Shown: piece after piece, positions 1 through 6,723 of the stretch
Layout: each line of letters starts with the position of its first letter
How positions within the stretch are numbered: position 1 is the stretch's first letter
Assembly (NCBI GenBank): GCA_030689845.1
Contig: JAUYHV010000001.1
Span: forward strand, 1 to 12,377
Length of the DNA stretch: 12,377 bases
Source: Dehalococcoidia bacterium
GTDB lineage: Bacteria; Chloroflexota; Dehalococcoidia; JACQUA01
Reading direction: 5' to 3'
Position numbers and translations under genes: made by a program
Notes under the pieces: generated by a model
Databases searched by the model: none
The model's input: the letters and a program-made list of their open reading frames with translations, nothing else
Told to the model about the DNA's origin: nothing

Positions 1-1286
1 ATCGCATCGGCGACACCTTCGATATCATAAGGGTTGACAAGCAAGGAATTTTTCTTTAACTGAGCAGCGGCTCCTGTGAATTCACTTAATATAAGCACAC
101 CATTATTGTCTACATTGGCAGCGCAATATTCTTTTGCTACCAGGTTCATGCCGTCTTTTAAGGACGTGACAAGGGCGATATCGGCTGCGCGGTAGTATGC
201 GATTAAATCGTGAAACTCAAGACTCCGAAAAATATATTGAATGGGTACCCATCCCGGCTGGCTGAATTTCCCGTTGATTTGGCTGACCAGCCCTTCTATC
301 TCGCCTTTAAGCTCTTTGTATTCCGGTATATCCTGGCGACTCGGCACAACGATTTGCACCAGGGTAATCCTGCCTTTAAGCTCCGGATAACGACCCAGGA
401 CGTTATCGAATGCTCTTAATTTTTGAGGTATTCCTTTGGAGTAATCAAGACGGTCAACGCCCAGAATGAGTTTGCAGTTTTCAATTGCCTGGCAGAATTG
501 TTTAACTTTTTCGGTAACCGCAGGTTCAACAGCGGTACGGGCAAATTTATCAAAGTCAATGCTTATTGGAAATACCCCAACCTGGACATCGCGATCGGCC
601 ACCGTTATCTCAGCAACCTGTTTTCTTGAATCGCAGCGTAACCCTCTTATAAGGTTTTCAACACAAGAGATAAAGTTGTTCCTGTCATGAATCGTTTGAA
701 AACCAACCAGGTCGTATTCGAGCAAAGCTCGCAATATTTGCGTTCTCCATGGCAGTTTCATGAATATATCGCTTGGAGGGAATGGTATGTGGAGGAAGAA
801 TCCTACCTTTTGCCGTATGCCCATGTTGTGTAGTTCCCGTCCCACAAGCATTAAATGATAATCATGGACCCAGATGTAATCATCCCTGCTGGAGCTTGCC
901 TCAATCTCCTCGGCGAACTTACGGTTCACTGCCTGGTAAATATCCCAGTAAGCGGGTTCGAAATTACAGCGGGACTGGAAATCGTGGAAAAGCGGCCAAA
1001 TAATCTCGTTGGAAAATCCCGAGTAAAACTGGGTTACCTCATCCTGAGTAAGAGAGACGGGTTGTAACGTATAACCTGTGTTTTTGCCTGCTACCTTTAA
1101 AAGCGTTTTCAAGTCAATCTGCTCAGATGTCCCGGGCCAACCAATCCACAGTCCGCCCTTATCTCTGAGGACTGGAGCTAAGGCATTAACCAGTCCGCCG
1201 ATGCTTGGAGAAATCTGCCATTGACTATCTTTGTTTTTTGTCAGGACGATGGGCAGCCGGTTTGAAACGATAACGATTTTACTTAT
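1..1286 (-). CDS. otsA: Trehalose-6-phosphate synthase (GT20), partial: C-terminus beyond the left edge
   Basis: This retaining glycosyltransferase joins UDP-glucose (or another NDP-glucose) to glucose-6-phosphate, the first step of cytoplasmic trehalose synthesis. The frame is open from 1286 to the left edge (428 codons), so roughly the last 30-60 residues are missing, or more if an OtsB phosphatase domain is fused. Visible family motifs in order: N-terminal SNRLP (Arg10, phosphate binding), GLWIGWPG near 45-52, the HDYHL acceptor-site motif, LHIPFPPS, the GVDRLDYSKGI loop whose Arg and Lys bind the donor phosphates, and DGMNLVAKEY near the break. All ligands known from E. coli OtsA in these motifs are present. 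No ATG, GTG, TTG or CTG lies between the upstream in-frame stop (1305-1307) and SNRLP. The best start is ATA at 1284-1286, giving (M)SKIVIVSNRLP, six bases after GGAGG. A related GT20 such as a glucosylglycerol-phosphate synthase is a minor alternative. Confidence 0.93.
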   Translation of the reverse strand, partial: MSKIVIVSNRLPIVLTKNKDSQWQISPSIGGLVNALAPVLRDKGGLWIGWPGTSEQIDLKTLLKVAGKNTGYTLQPVSLTQDEVTQFYSGFSNEIIWPLFHDFQSRCNFEPAYWDIYQAVNRKFAEEIEASSSRDDYIWVHDYHLMLVGRELHNMGIRQKVGFFLHIPFPPSDIFMKLPWRTQILRALLEYDLVGFQTIHDRNNFISCVENLIRGLRCDSRKQVAEITVADRDVQVGVFPISIDFDKFARTAVEPAVTEKVKQFCQAIENCKLILGVDRLDYSKGIPQKLRAFDNVLGRYPELKGRITLVQIVVPSRQDIPEYKELKGEIEGLVSQINGKFSQPGWVPIQYIFRSLEFHDLIAYYRAADIALVTSLKDGMNLVAKEYCAANVDNNGVLILSEFTGAAAQLKKNSLLVNPYDIEGVADA

Positions 1287-1292
1287 TATTAA

Positions 1293-1297
1293 CCTCC
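1293..1297 (-). promoter_or_regulatory. Shine-Dalgarno that sets the non-canonical otsA start
   Basis: On the minus strand GGAGG (within GGTGGAGG) lies six bases before the ATA codon at 1286-1284. This spacing selects that codon, or the adjacent ATA at 1289-1287, as the initiation site. It supports a real but non-canonical start rather than a much later internal one, which would cut off the conserved SNRLP motif. Confidence 0.65.
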
Positions 1298-1318
1298 ACC
1301 GATATCACTTGCTTCCTG

Positions 1319-1348
1319 AAAACGATTTTCTATATGGAAAATCGTTTT
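1319..1348. repeat. Perfect 12-bp inverted repeat over the predicted otsA transcription start (operator or hairpin)
   Basis: AAAACGATTTTC (1319-1330) and its exact reverse complement GAAAATCGTTTT (1337-1348) are separated by TATATG. The palindrome starts two bases after the otsA -10 box and covers the predicted +1, a classic repressor position. A third copy of the core, AACGATTTT, lies at 1272-1280 on the first otsA codons. On the plus strand the right arm runs into TTTTT, so a weak terminator is an alternative, but no plus-strand gene precedes it. Confidence 0.6.
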
Positions 1349-1349
1349 T

Positions 1350-1378
1350 ATATTAAATAATTAACATCCCACTGTCAA
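1350..1378 (-). promoter_or_regulatory. Predicted sigma-A promoter of otsA
   Basis: On the minus strand a perfect TTGACA (-35, 1373-1378) is followed after 17 bases by TAATAT (-10, 1350-1355, 4 of 6 consensus). Transcription would begin near 1343, leaving a leader of about 57 bases before the otsA start. Only one other promoter in the window approaches this quality. Confidence 0.6.
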
Positions 1379-1433
1379 ATTCAGAGATTTGTTGAAGCCG
1401 GAGTGCCAAAGTGATCCTCCGTTTTTGGGGACA

Positions 1434-1449
1434 TTTTCATACATGAAAA
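1434..1449. repeat. Palindrome upstream of the MoaD-like operon
   Basis: TTTTCATACATGAAAA has perfect 7-bp arms around a central AC. It lies 125 bp before the first MoaD-like start, in a 287-bp non-coding stretch (1287-1573). The same stretch holds the otsA promoter and palindrome, and a weak hairpin CGGAG/CTCCG followed by TTTTT (1399-1426). It could be an operator. No convincing plus-strand promoter was found near it. Confidence 0.3.
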
Positions 1450-1573
1450 GTTTCTTAGTTTGTGTAATAATTAAAATCAAAGCCAGTTGTCTTCAAATAA
1501 GTGTTCGTTTGCTTTTGAAATTCAGATACACCAGGAACCGCCACCTTCAAGAAATATTGGGGATTAAATACAT

Positions 1574-1909
1574 ATGAAACTGTATATAGAGGAAAGAGTA
1601 TTTTCCATAATGTTAAAAGTTGGGAAGCCTTTTCTATCCAATGAAAAAGGGTACCCCCGGAGGGAGTTGGAATTGCCCCGGGAGACATTCGTTTCACTGA
1701 GGCATTTTTTAGTTCAATTTTCTCAAAAGTATAAATATGCAGGAAGATTCCCAATAAATGTTCTGGATACCGGGCAGGATGAAATAAATCCGGATTTTGG
1801 GGTTTCGGTTAATAGCGTCGAAAATGAATTACTGCCGGACAGGTTGGATACGGAATTAAGGGAAGCAGATGAACTGGAGATTACAATGGTAATGCTTGGT
1901 GGCGGATAG
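1574..1909 (+). CDS. MoaD/ThiS-family ubiquitin-like sulfur carrier, copy 1
   Basis: This is a small beta-grasp protein of 111 residues ending in LGGG. The C-terminal Gly-Gly is the hallmark of MoaD/ThiS carriers, which are adenylated and then thiocarboxylated to donate sulfur, MoaD for molybdopterin. Before the tail it has LPDRLDTELREADELEITMVMLGGG-type sequence (split here: LPDRLDTELREADELEI, then TMVMLGGG), matching the family's 'L.DGDEV.I.P...GG' end. The listed ATG follows a weak GGGGA. An in-frame ATG at 1610 gives a 99-residue protein whose start (MLKVGKPFL) aligns better with copy 2 and follows GAGGAAAG, 13 bases away, so the true start is uncertain. It heads a probable operon with copy 2 (15-bp gap) and the XdhC-family gene. 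Whether it serves molybdopterin, a tungsten cofactor or another sulfur-transfer path cannot be told. Confidence 0.78.
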   Translation: MKLYIEERVFSIMLKVGKPFLSNEKGYPRRELELPRETFVSLRHFLVQFSQKYKYAGRFPINVLDTGQDEINPDFGVSVNSVENELLPDRLDTELREADELEITMVMLGGG

Positions 1910-1924
1910 AGACCTGATTACAAT

Positions 1925-2209
1925 ATGCTTATCAAAATAAAGTCAAATTTTGAAGTCCGGGGAATTTCCGAACATAACCTCGTTGAATTCCAGGGAGAAG
2001 GCATAACTTTGCGGAAATTTCTTGAAGAAATGTCAGAAAAAGGTCTTAATGGCTTAGAATTATTTAATAGCAGCGACGAGATTAACACGGAGGATTTCCT
2101 CATTTCCCTGAACGGAAAAGAATATCCTTTTTTACCGGATAAACTTGATACCCGGCTTAAAGATGGTGATATAGTGGAAATAAATGTTCTTGTTCTGGGT
2201 GGAGGATAA
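1925..2209 (+). CDS. MoaD/ThiS-family ubiquitin-like sulfur carrier, copy 2
   Basis: A 94-residue beta-grasp protein with the same LGGG tail. It matches copy 1 along the C-terminal half: both have the pattern LPD(R/K)LDT.L...D..EI.V..LGGG, so the two are tandem paralogues that have diverged strongly at the N-terminus. The region TLRKFLEEMSEKG (near 32-44) is the first helix of the fold. No strong Shine-Dalgarno precedes the ATG, and the gap after copy 1 is only 15 bp, so translation may be coupled. The expected role is carrying an activated C-terminal thiocarboxylate for cofactor sulfuration. The partner adenylating enzyme (MoeB/ThiF) and MoaE are not in the window. Confidence 0.8.
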   Translation: MLIKIKSNFEVRGISEHNLVEFQGEGITLRKFLEEMSEKGLNGLELFNSSDEINTEDFLISLNGKEYPFLPDKLDTRLKDGDIVEINVLVLGGG

Positions 2210-2245
2210 AGCGGGAGAACAACTTTAGGAGTAACAGGAGAAAAT

Positions 2246-3037
2246 ATGCAGGATATATTTGAAGAAATCGTAAAGATAAAAAAGGAGGGTGGGGAGGCTG
2301 CTCTGGCGACCATCATAATTACCCGGGGATCCACCCCGCGAGAACAGGGTTCCAAGATGTTGATAAAAAAAGACGGAACCGTGATTGGGTCGGTTGGAGG
2401 GGGCTGTAATGAGGCTGAAGTATGGCAGGAAGCCATGAAAGTAATGGAGGAAGGAAAACCCAAGGTACTGCATTTCGATTTGACAGGACGGCAAGTGGAA
2501 GAAGAAGGAATGATATGCGGGGGAACGATGGACGTTTATTTAGAACCGGTTTTACCACAGCCGTCCGTAACAATATTTGGGGGAGGGCACATTTCACTTT
2601 CCCTGGTTAAGATAGCCAAGCTTGTGGGCTTAGATGTCACGGTTATCGATGACAGGCCTACCTATGCAAATAAGGAGCGTTTCCCGGAAGCAGATAACAT
2701 AATTGCCTTGGAATTTAGCGAGGCTATTGCCCAGTTGGGAATAAACAAAAATTCATTTCTGGTAATCGTTACCCGCGGCCATGCCCATGACGAAGATGTC
2801 CTTGAATGGGCACTTAATACTCCTGCGAAATACATAGGCATGATAGGCAGTAAGAAAAAAGTAAAAACTGTTTTCGACCATATCATTGCCCGGGGAGGGA
2901 ATGAAAATGCGTTAAAAAGGGTGCATGCTCCAATCGGGCTTCCCATAAAAGCTCAAACACCGGAAGAAATCGCAGTGAGTATTATGGCGGAAATAATTCA
3001 AATTAGGCGGGGCGGTGGTGATGAAAATGAAAAATAG
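2246..3037 (+). CDS. xdhC: XdhC/CoxI-family molybdoenzyme maturation protein
   Basis: Members of this family bind molybdenum cofactor and help sulfurate and insert it into xanthine-dehydrogenase-type hydroxylases. The 263 residues show the two expected domains. The XdhC/CoxI N-terminal domain has RGSTPRE near 27-33, GSVGGGCNEAEV at 48-59 and the CGG motif at 91-93. The C-terminal Rossmann-like domain has VTIFGGGHIS at 108-117, VIDDRP at 133-138, RGHAHDEDVL at 177-186, YIGMIGSKKK at 196-205 and HAPIGLPI at 227-234. Length and order are normal. The start is well supported: AGGAG lies five bases before the ATG. It is third in the operon with the two MoaD-like genes, which fits cofactor sulfuration. 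No molybdoenzyme structural gene is in view, so its client is unknown. CoxI-type function is an equal alternative to XdhC. Confidence 0.9.
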   Translation: MQDIFEEIVKIKKEGGEAALATIIITRGSTPREQGSKMLIKKDGTVIGSVGGGCNEAEVWQEAMKVMEEGKPKVLHFDLTGRQVEEEGMICGGTMDVYLEPVLPQPSVTIFGGGHISLSLVKIAKLVGLDVTVIDDRPTYANKERFPEADNIIALEFSEAIAQLGINKNSFLVIVTRGHAHDEDVLEWALNTPAKYIGMIGSKKKVKTVFDHIIARGGNENALKRVHAPIGLPIKAQTPEEIAVSIMAEIIQIRRGGGDENEK

Positions 3038-3061
3038 AGCGCTAAAATTATCAATTTAGTG

Positions 3062-3094
3062 GGAACAAAGGCTCAGGACGATGTTTTTTGTTCC
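3062..3094. repeat. Inverted repeat between convergent xdhC-like gene and protease gene
   Basis: GGAACAAA (3062-3069) and TTTGTTCC (3087-3094) form an 8-bp perfect stem with a 17-base loop that overlaps the protease stop codon. The position between two converging genes suggests a shared terminator. Neither side has a proper T-tract, so this is weak. No other transcript end was found in the 35-bp gap. Confidence 0.3.
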
Positions 3095-4278
3095 AGGTAT
3101 TCGAGAGTTTTTTGCAGCTGAATGTCGTCGCTGGTAACATCGTGGCCATCGGGCAACGTTACTTTTATATCCGGCTGAATCTTGTCCGTCGCGATTTGCC
3201 TGCCCGAAGGTGTAAGCCAGCGTGCAACGGTAATAATTACCGCTGAGCCGTCAGATAAAGGCCGGGTGATGTTTACGCTGCCTTTACCAAAAGTCTCGGT
3301 TCCTATAAGAACCGCCCTCTTATTGTCCTGAAGAGATCCGCTCATAACTTCGCTGCCACTGGCGCTGAATTCATTTATCAGAACGGCAAGCGGAATATTT
3401 TTCAATATTCCGTCTTTTCTCACCCTGGTAGTGGTTTTATGTTTTTCGCTGTCAACGGTATGAAGGACTATATCTCCATCTGTTAAAAAATTACTGGTAA
3501 CGGCTACGACGGTATCCAGGAGTCCACCGGGATTAAAGCGCAAATCAATAATCATATCCCTGGCATCGTTTTCCAAAGCTTTTTTCAGGTAAGGTAGCAG
3601 TTCGTCATTCGTATTATCCGAGAAAGAATTTATTTTGATATAAGCGGTATCGTCGATCATTTTAAACGATACGGAAGTTAACTTTATTTCACCCCTGATA
3701 ATCTCAATTATCACAGGAACAGTATCTCCCCTGTGAATTACTTCAAGGGTAACCATGGTATTTCTTGGCCCCCGTATTTTTAACACCAGTTCGTTAAGGC
3801 TTAGTCCATCAACAGCCTGCCCATCCACTTTTACAACAATGTCCCCAGCTTTTATCCCGGCTTTTTCCGCGGGAGAATCGGGCATAGGTGATATTATGAC
3901 TACTCTTCCTTCCGCATCCATGCCAACGTTGGCGCCTATACCTTCAAATTTACCGTGTAGATTTTCTGACTCTAAGGCGTAATGTTCTGCATCCAGATAA
4001 CTTGTGAAAGGATCATTTAAAGAGGCCAGCATCCCCCTGGCAGCGCCATCAACCTGGTTGGTTAAATCAAGCGAATCTCTATCAACGTAATCGTGATTGA
4101 GAATACCCCATATTTCCGACAGTTTTTGGAAACTCCCCGCGTCGGTCGAAGTGACAATACGCGGGTGGCCGATATTAAAAAAGATGTTTGCCCCGACACC
4201 GGCAGCAAAGGAAAACGTGCTGAGAGCGATGGCAAGTACTATTACGGCAACGAGTAAAACCTTATTTTTGTATAACAT
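3073..4278 (-). CDS. ctpA: S41-family carboxy-terminal processing protease with PDZ domain
   Basis: This membrane-anchored serine protease trims or degrades envelope proteins from their C-terminus. Residues 1-30 hold a short positive start and one hydrophobic segment (about 7-28), an uncleaved anchor or signal peptide. A PDZ domain spans roughly 105-185 (GIGANVG, SPAEKAGIKAGDIVVKVDG). The S41 core follows with DLRFNPGGLLD at 245-255 and the SASGSE motif, whose Ser307 is the predicted nucleophile. Lys332 in FGKGSV, 25 residues later, is the predicted general base. The third residue of the usual Ser-Lys-Gln triad is Asn336 here instead of Gln. Length is typical at 401 residues. The ATG follows AAAGG with good spacing. 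It is transcribed away from the tRNA methyltransferase and convergent with the XdhC-family gene. Substrate is unknown. Confidence 0.92.
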   Translation of the reverse strand: MLYKNKVLLVAVIVLAIALSTFSFAAGVGANIFFNIGHPRIVTSTDAGSFQKLSEIWGILNHDYVDRDSLDLTNQVDGAARGMLASLNDPFTSYLDAEHYALESENLHGKFEGIGANVGMDAEGRVVIISPMPDSPAEKAGIKAGDIVVKVDGQAVDGLSLNELVLKIRGPRNTMVTLEVIHRGDTVPVIIEIIRGEIKLTSVSFKMIDDTAYIKINSFSDNTNDELLPYLKKALENDARDMIIDLRFNPGGLLDTVVAVTSNFLTDGDIVLHTVDSEKHKTTTRVRKDGILKNIPLAVLINEFSASGSEVMSGSLQDNKRAVLIGTETFGKGSVNITRPLSDGSAVIITVARWLTPSGRQIATDKIQPDIKVTLPDGHDVTSDDIQLQKTLEYLEQKTSS

Positions 4279-4312
4279 GGTAAACCTTTAATTAGAACAA
4301 CATATGCGCATC

Positions 4313-4321
4313 ATTTTAGCA
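4313..4321 (-). promoter_or_regulatory. Possible extended -10 promoter of the S41 protease gene
   Basis: On the minus strand TGCTAAAAT is a TGn-extended -10 element (hexamer 4313-4318) with only a weak -35 (TTGTTG about 15 bases upstream). It would start transcription near 4306, 28 bases before the ATG. The rest of the 229-bp divergent gap holds a small TTACATGTAA palindrome (4376-4385) of unknown meaning. Confidence 0.4.
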
Positions 4322-4463
4322 TTTATTAGTTTCCAACAAAAATGGGAGATGTACATACGGGTCTTCAACAGCCTTTTACATGTAAGGATATGATATTGCG
4401 ACCGGGCGAGGGAATTTGATAGACCATGCAGGAAAATGTATTTTTTTATTAGTATAGCTGGAC

Positions 4464-4469
4464 TATAAT
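4464..4469 (+). promoter_or_regulatory. Possible -10 box of the TrmO-like gene
   Basis: TATAAT is a perfect -10 hexamer 38 bp before the start codon. The -35 position 17 bases upstream is only TTTTTT, so the promoter call rests on the -10 alone. Confidence 0.35.
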
Positions 4470-4507
4470 ATAGCGCATTGATAAATATTTAAAGGAGACT
4501 GGGAAAA

Positions 4508-4969
4508 ATGACTGAAGAAATAAACATAAAGCCCATTGGCGTGGTAAGAAATGCAATAAAAAATAAGGAGCATCACGGGTGGAATAAGATTAAATCTGAA
4601 ATAACAGTCAACAAGAAATTCGTGCCCTGCCTTGATGGGCTTCAGGAATTTTCACATATAATCGTCTTTTTCTGGTTGCACCAGGTGACACCGGAGGAGA
4701 GGGCCACTAAGAGGGCCCGGCCCCTGAGGCAATCGGATATTCCTGAAATGGGAATATTCGCCTGGCATTCTTCACGACGCCCGAATCCTATTGGTATGAC
4801 GATTGTAAAATTGCATAAAATTGAAGGAGACAAAGTTACCGTTCAAGGGCTGGATGCCATTGAAGGTACACCTGTCCTGGACCTTCGCCCATATTTAGAA
4901 AAGTATTACCATGTAGATAATTTGAAAGAACCACCTTGGGTGAATGAGGTGATGGGGCACATGCATTGA
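4508..4969 (+). CDS. trmO: TrmO/TsaA-family tRNA (t6A37) N6-methyltransferase
   Basis: TrmO uses S-adenosylmethionine to methylate N6-threonylcarbamoyladenosine at position 37 of certain tRNAs (m6t6A), a cytoplasmic decoding modification. The 153 residues match the single-domain form of the family, without the C-terminal extension of E. coli TrmO. Motifs in order: KPIGVVRN at 8-15, LDGLQEFSHIIV at 42-53, the signature WHSSRRPNPIGM at 86-97 and the closing LDAIEGTPVLDLRPY at 115-129. The ATG follows AAAGGAG with a ten-base gap. It appears to be monocistronic, divergent from the protease gene and ending in a 245-bp gap before the next, oppositely oriented gene. Some TsaA-domain proteins occur in other settings and their exact function is untested, so the tRNA role is a family-level assignment. 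Confidence 0.88.
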   Translation: MTEEINIKPIGVVRNAIKNKEHHGWNKIKSEITVNKKFVPCLDGLQEFSHIIVFFWLHQVTPEERATKRARPLRQSDIPEMGIFAWHSSRRPNPIGMTIVKLHKIEGDKVTVQGLDAIEGTPVLDLRPYLEKYYHVDNLKEPPWVNEVMGHMH

Positions 4970-5021
4970 AAATCCGTCGGACAGATTATTCAAGCTTAAT
5001 TATACGGGGAGAACAAAAAAG

Positions 5022-5064
5022 GCACACTATATGTGCACAACAGTACAATAATAGTGTACAAACA
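5022..5064. repeat. Cluster of short inverted and direct repeats after the TrmO-like gene
   Basis: GCACA/TGTGC (5022-5036, five-base loop), ACACTAT/ATAGTGT (5024-5030 and 5051-5057) and two near-copies of GTG(C/T)ACAA(A)CAG (5033-5043 and 5053-5064) overlap in 43 bp. The alternative pairings look like an operator cluster or a structured 3' end. There is no T-tract, so it is not a standard terminator. Confidence 0.3.
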
Positions 5065-5152
5065 GGTGTTTTGGCCGATGACAACCGGATTAAGTTGCCC
5101 AAATGCACTTAAATTTGTGAAAAATCACGCCTGGTAATTGCTCAACAGTCGT

Positions 5153-5167
5153 TAATTACAGTAATTA
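5153..5167. repeat. Perfect 15-bp palindrome downstream of UbiD-like gene 1
   Basis: TAATTAC-A-GTAATTA has perfect 7-bp arms with a single central base. A related GTAATT half lies at 5134-5139. It sits 48 bp beyond the stop of the minus-strand UbiD-like gene. A protein-binding site is more likely than a terminator because the arms are AT-rich and no T-run follows. Confidence 0.3.
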
Positions 5168-5214
5168 GATTGCCTATATTTTTATTTTAAATTGGTTTTT
5201 GCAGGGGAAAAAAG

Positions 5215-6642
5215 TTAATCCCTGAAAATATCGGGCCATTTCCCCTTTACCCTTGCTTCCAGTTCCGGCGCTATCCTGATTTCCTGTGGAAACTCATCTT
5301 TCCACTCATACGGTTTACATGCATCTATGATAGCCACGGAATTATGAAAGGCTTTTGTAGGCTTTCGAATCATGGTATCGAGGGGATTGCTCCTGGCCCT
5401 CCTGATAATGTCTATGTCTTTTTCAGGGTCCGACCTGGTGCATACCGCCCATAATACCTCCTGCATGTTGATAGGATCTATATCCTCATCGACAACGATG
5501 ACATATCTTCCCTGGTTAGTGCCTACTGCGCTTTGAGAGGTTAAAATGGCCGCCTGTTTTGCGTGTCCGGCGTATCTTTGCTTAATTGACACGATTATCA
5601 ACTGTGTACCACCCTCTTCACTCACCCAAACGGCCGCAACATCGGGCACGCCGCATTCTTCGAGAAAATTCTGTAGGATGGAACTTCTCATTACCCCGAG
5701 ATAATAGCTGGAGTCATTAGGAGCCCTGTCCGGCGGAGAGCCAACCAGGATTGGATTATTCCTGTAATAGATGCGTTCTATGTCTATTACAGGTGCTGGG
5801 AATCGACCACCGCCATAGTACCCGGTCCATTCTCCGAAGGGACCTTCCTCTTTCATTTTATTTGGTTGACACCATCCGGCAATTACGATTTCACTGTTGG
5901 CAGGAATAAGAAGCCCTGTTATTTCTTCTTTGATAACGTCAACAGGTTTACCGTGGACGGCTCCAATCATTCCATACTCTGCACCTGCTTTCATTTCTGC
6001 CGATGCAATTCTGAAGACCAGGGGATTATGCCCAAGTGATACGGCCACGGGACAGGCTTTTTTACGGGCGTGGTATTGTTCTATATGCATTCTTCCATGA
6101 TGTCCGGGCTGGATAAATACCCCCGCTGTTTTTTCGTCGTGGAGCTGCATTCGATAGGTTCCCAGGTTTGTTTCCCCCGTGTCCGGGTCCTGGGTGATGA
6201 AGGCGCAGCCAGTTCCAATAAACCTGCCTCCATCATCTTCATGCCATTTTGGGGCCGGGAAACGGTAAAGATTAACATCTTTGCCGGAAAGAATATTTTC
6301 AAGTATGGGGCCGCTCGTCACTTCTTTGGGTCTGAATTCATTTATGTTTTGTTTCCATCCCTGGTATTTCCGGTTAAATACCTGCACAAGCTCCCTGGTG
6401 GAAGACACCTGGGGAATATTGAAAGTATGGGCAACCCTTTTTGCCGTGGCAGTAGACCCGGTCAGGACGCGAAAACCTGCTGGATAGTCAACTATGTTGT
6501 CAAAAATGAGGGCAGGGCGGTTCGGGTTAACCCAGCTAAGCTTGACCAGGACACCGATCTCCAGGTCCCAGTGCGCGCCGTCAATCTGTTTCAGTTCACC
6601 CATAGCAGCAATATTTTTTATCCAGGTTCTGAGGTCTTCCAC
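5215..6642 (-). CDS. UbiD-family prenylated-FMN-dependent (de)carboxylase, copy 1
   Basis: UbiD enzymes reversibly decarboxylate aromatic or alpha,beta-unsaturated acids using prenylated FMN made by UbiX. The 475 residues span the whole fold. Against A. niger Fdc1, the ligand and catalytic positions are kept: Asn159, Arg164 (NLGTYR), His182 and Glu222 as metal/prFMN ligands, and the Arg164-Glu266-Glu271 catalytic set in EEGPFGEW. The N-terminal LRTWI...GELKQIDG and the C-terminal helix (LEARVKGKW) are also intact. The start is GTG at 6642, with AGGAGG six bases upstream; this aligns with the start of copy 2. It is divergent from the DHOD-like gene and shares a control region with it. No UbiX gene is in the window. 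The substrate is unknown. The ubiquinone-pathway role of E. coli UbiD is unlikely given the neighbours, so no ubiD symbol is given. Confidence 0.92.
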   Translation of the reverse strand: MEDLRTWIKNIAAMGELKQIDGAHWDLEIGVLVKLSWVNPNRPALIFDNIVDYPAGFRVLTGSTATAKRVAHTFNIPQVSSTRELVQVFNRKYQGWKQNINEFRPKEVTSGPILENILSGKDVNLYRFPAPKWHEDDGGRFIGTGCAFITQDPDTGETNLGTYRMQLHDEKTAGVFIQPGHHGRMHIEQYHARKKACPVAVSLGHNPLVFRIASAEMKAGAEYGMIGAVHGKPVDVIKEEITGLLIPANSEIVIAGWCQPNKMKEEGPFGEWTGYYGGGRFPAPVIDIERIYYRNNPILVGSPPDRAPNDSSYYLGVMRSSILQNFLEECGVPDVAAVWVSEEGGTQLIIVSIKQRYAGHAKQAAILTSQSAVGTNQGRYVIVVDEDIDPINMQEVLWAVCTRSDPEKDIDIIRRARSNPLDTMIRKPTKAFHNSVAIIDACKPYEWKDEFPQEIRIAPELEARVKGKWPDIFRD

Positions 6643-6694
6643 AATGCTCCTCCTGTTTTTATTAGATTGAATGGTAAAAAGAAAAAACCGATAA

Positions 6695-6703
6695 ATTATA
6701 TCA
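6695..6703 (-). promoter_or_regulatory. Predicted extended -10 promoter of UbiD-like gene 1
   Basis: On the minus strand TGATATAAT is a perfect TGn-TATAAT extended -10 (hexamer 6695-6700). The -35 at 17 bases (CAAATC, 6718-6723) is poor, as is common with extended -10 promoters. The start would be near 6688, 46 bases before the GTG. Confidence 0.55.
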
Positions 6704-6723
6704 GATATTTAAATGAAGATTTG

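Noticed and set aside
1399..1426. CGGAG/CTCCG hairpin followed by TTTTT as a plus-strand terminator
   Set aside because: The stem is only 5 bp with a 13-base loop, and no plus-strand gene ends upstream.
1389..1754. Short open frames on both strands in the gap before the first MoaD-like gene
   Set aside because: They have no ribosome binding site, no family resemblance, and overlap palindromes or the MoaD-like gene.
1918..2463. A 181-codon minus-strand open frame opposite the second MoaD-like gene and the XdhC-family start
   Set aside because: The plus-strand proteins carry clear family motifs in this interval. The antisense product is Ser/Pro/Phe-rich, as expected of a shadow frame.
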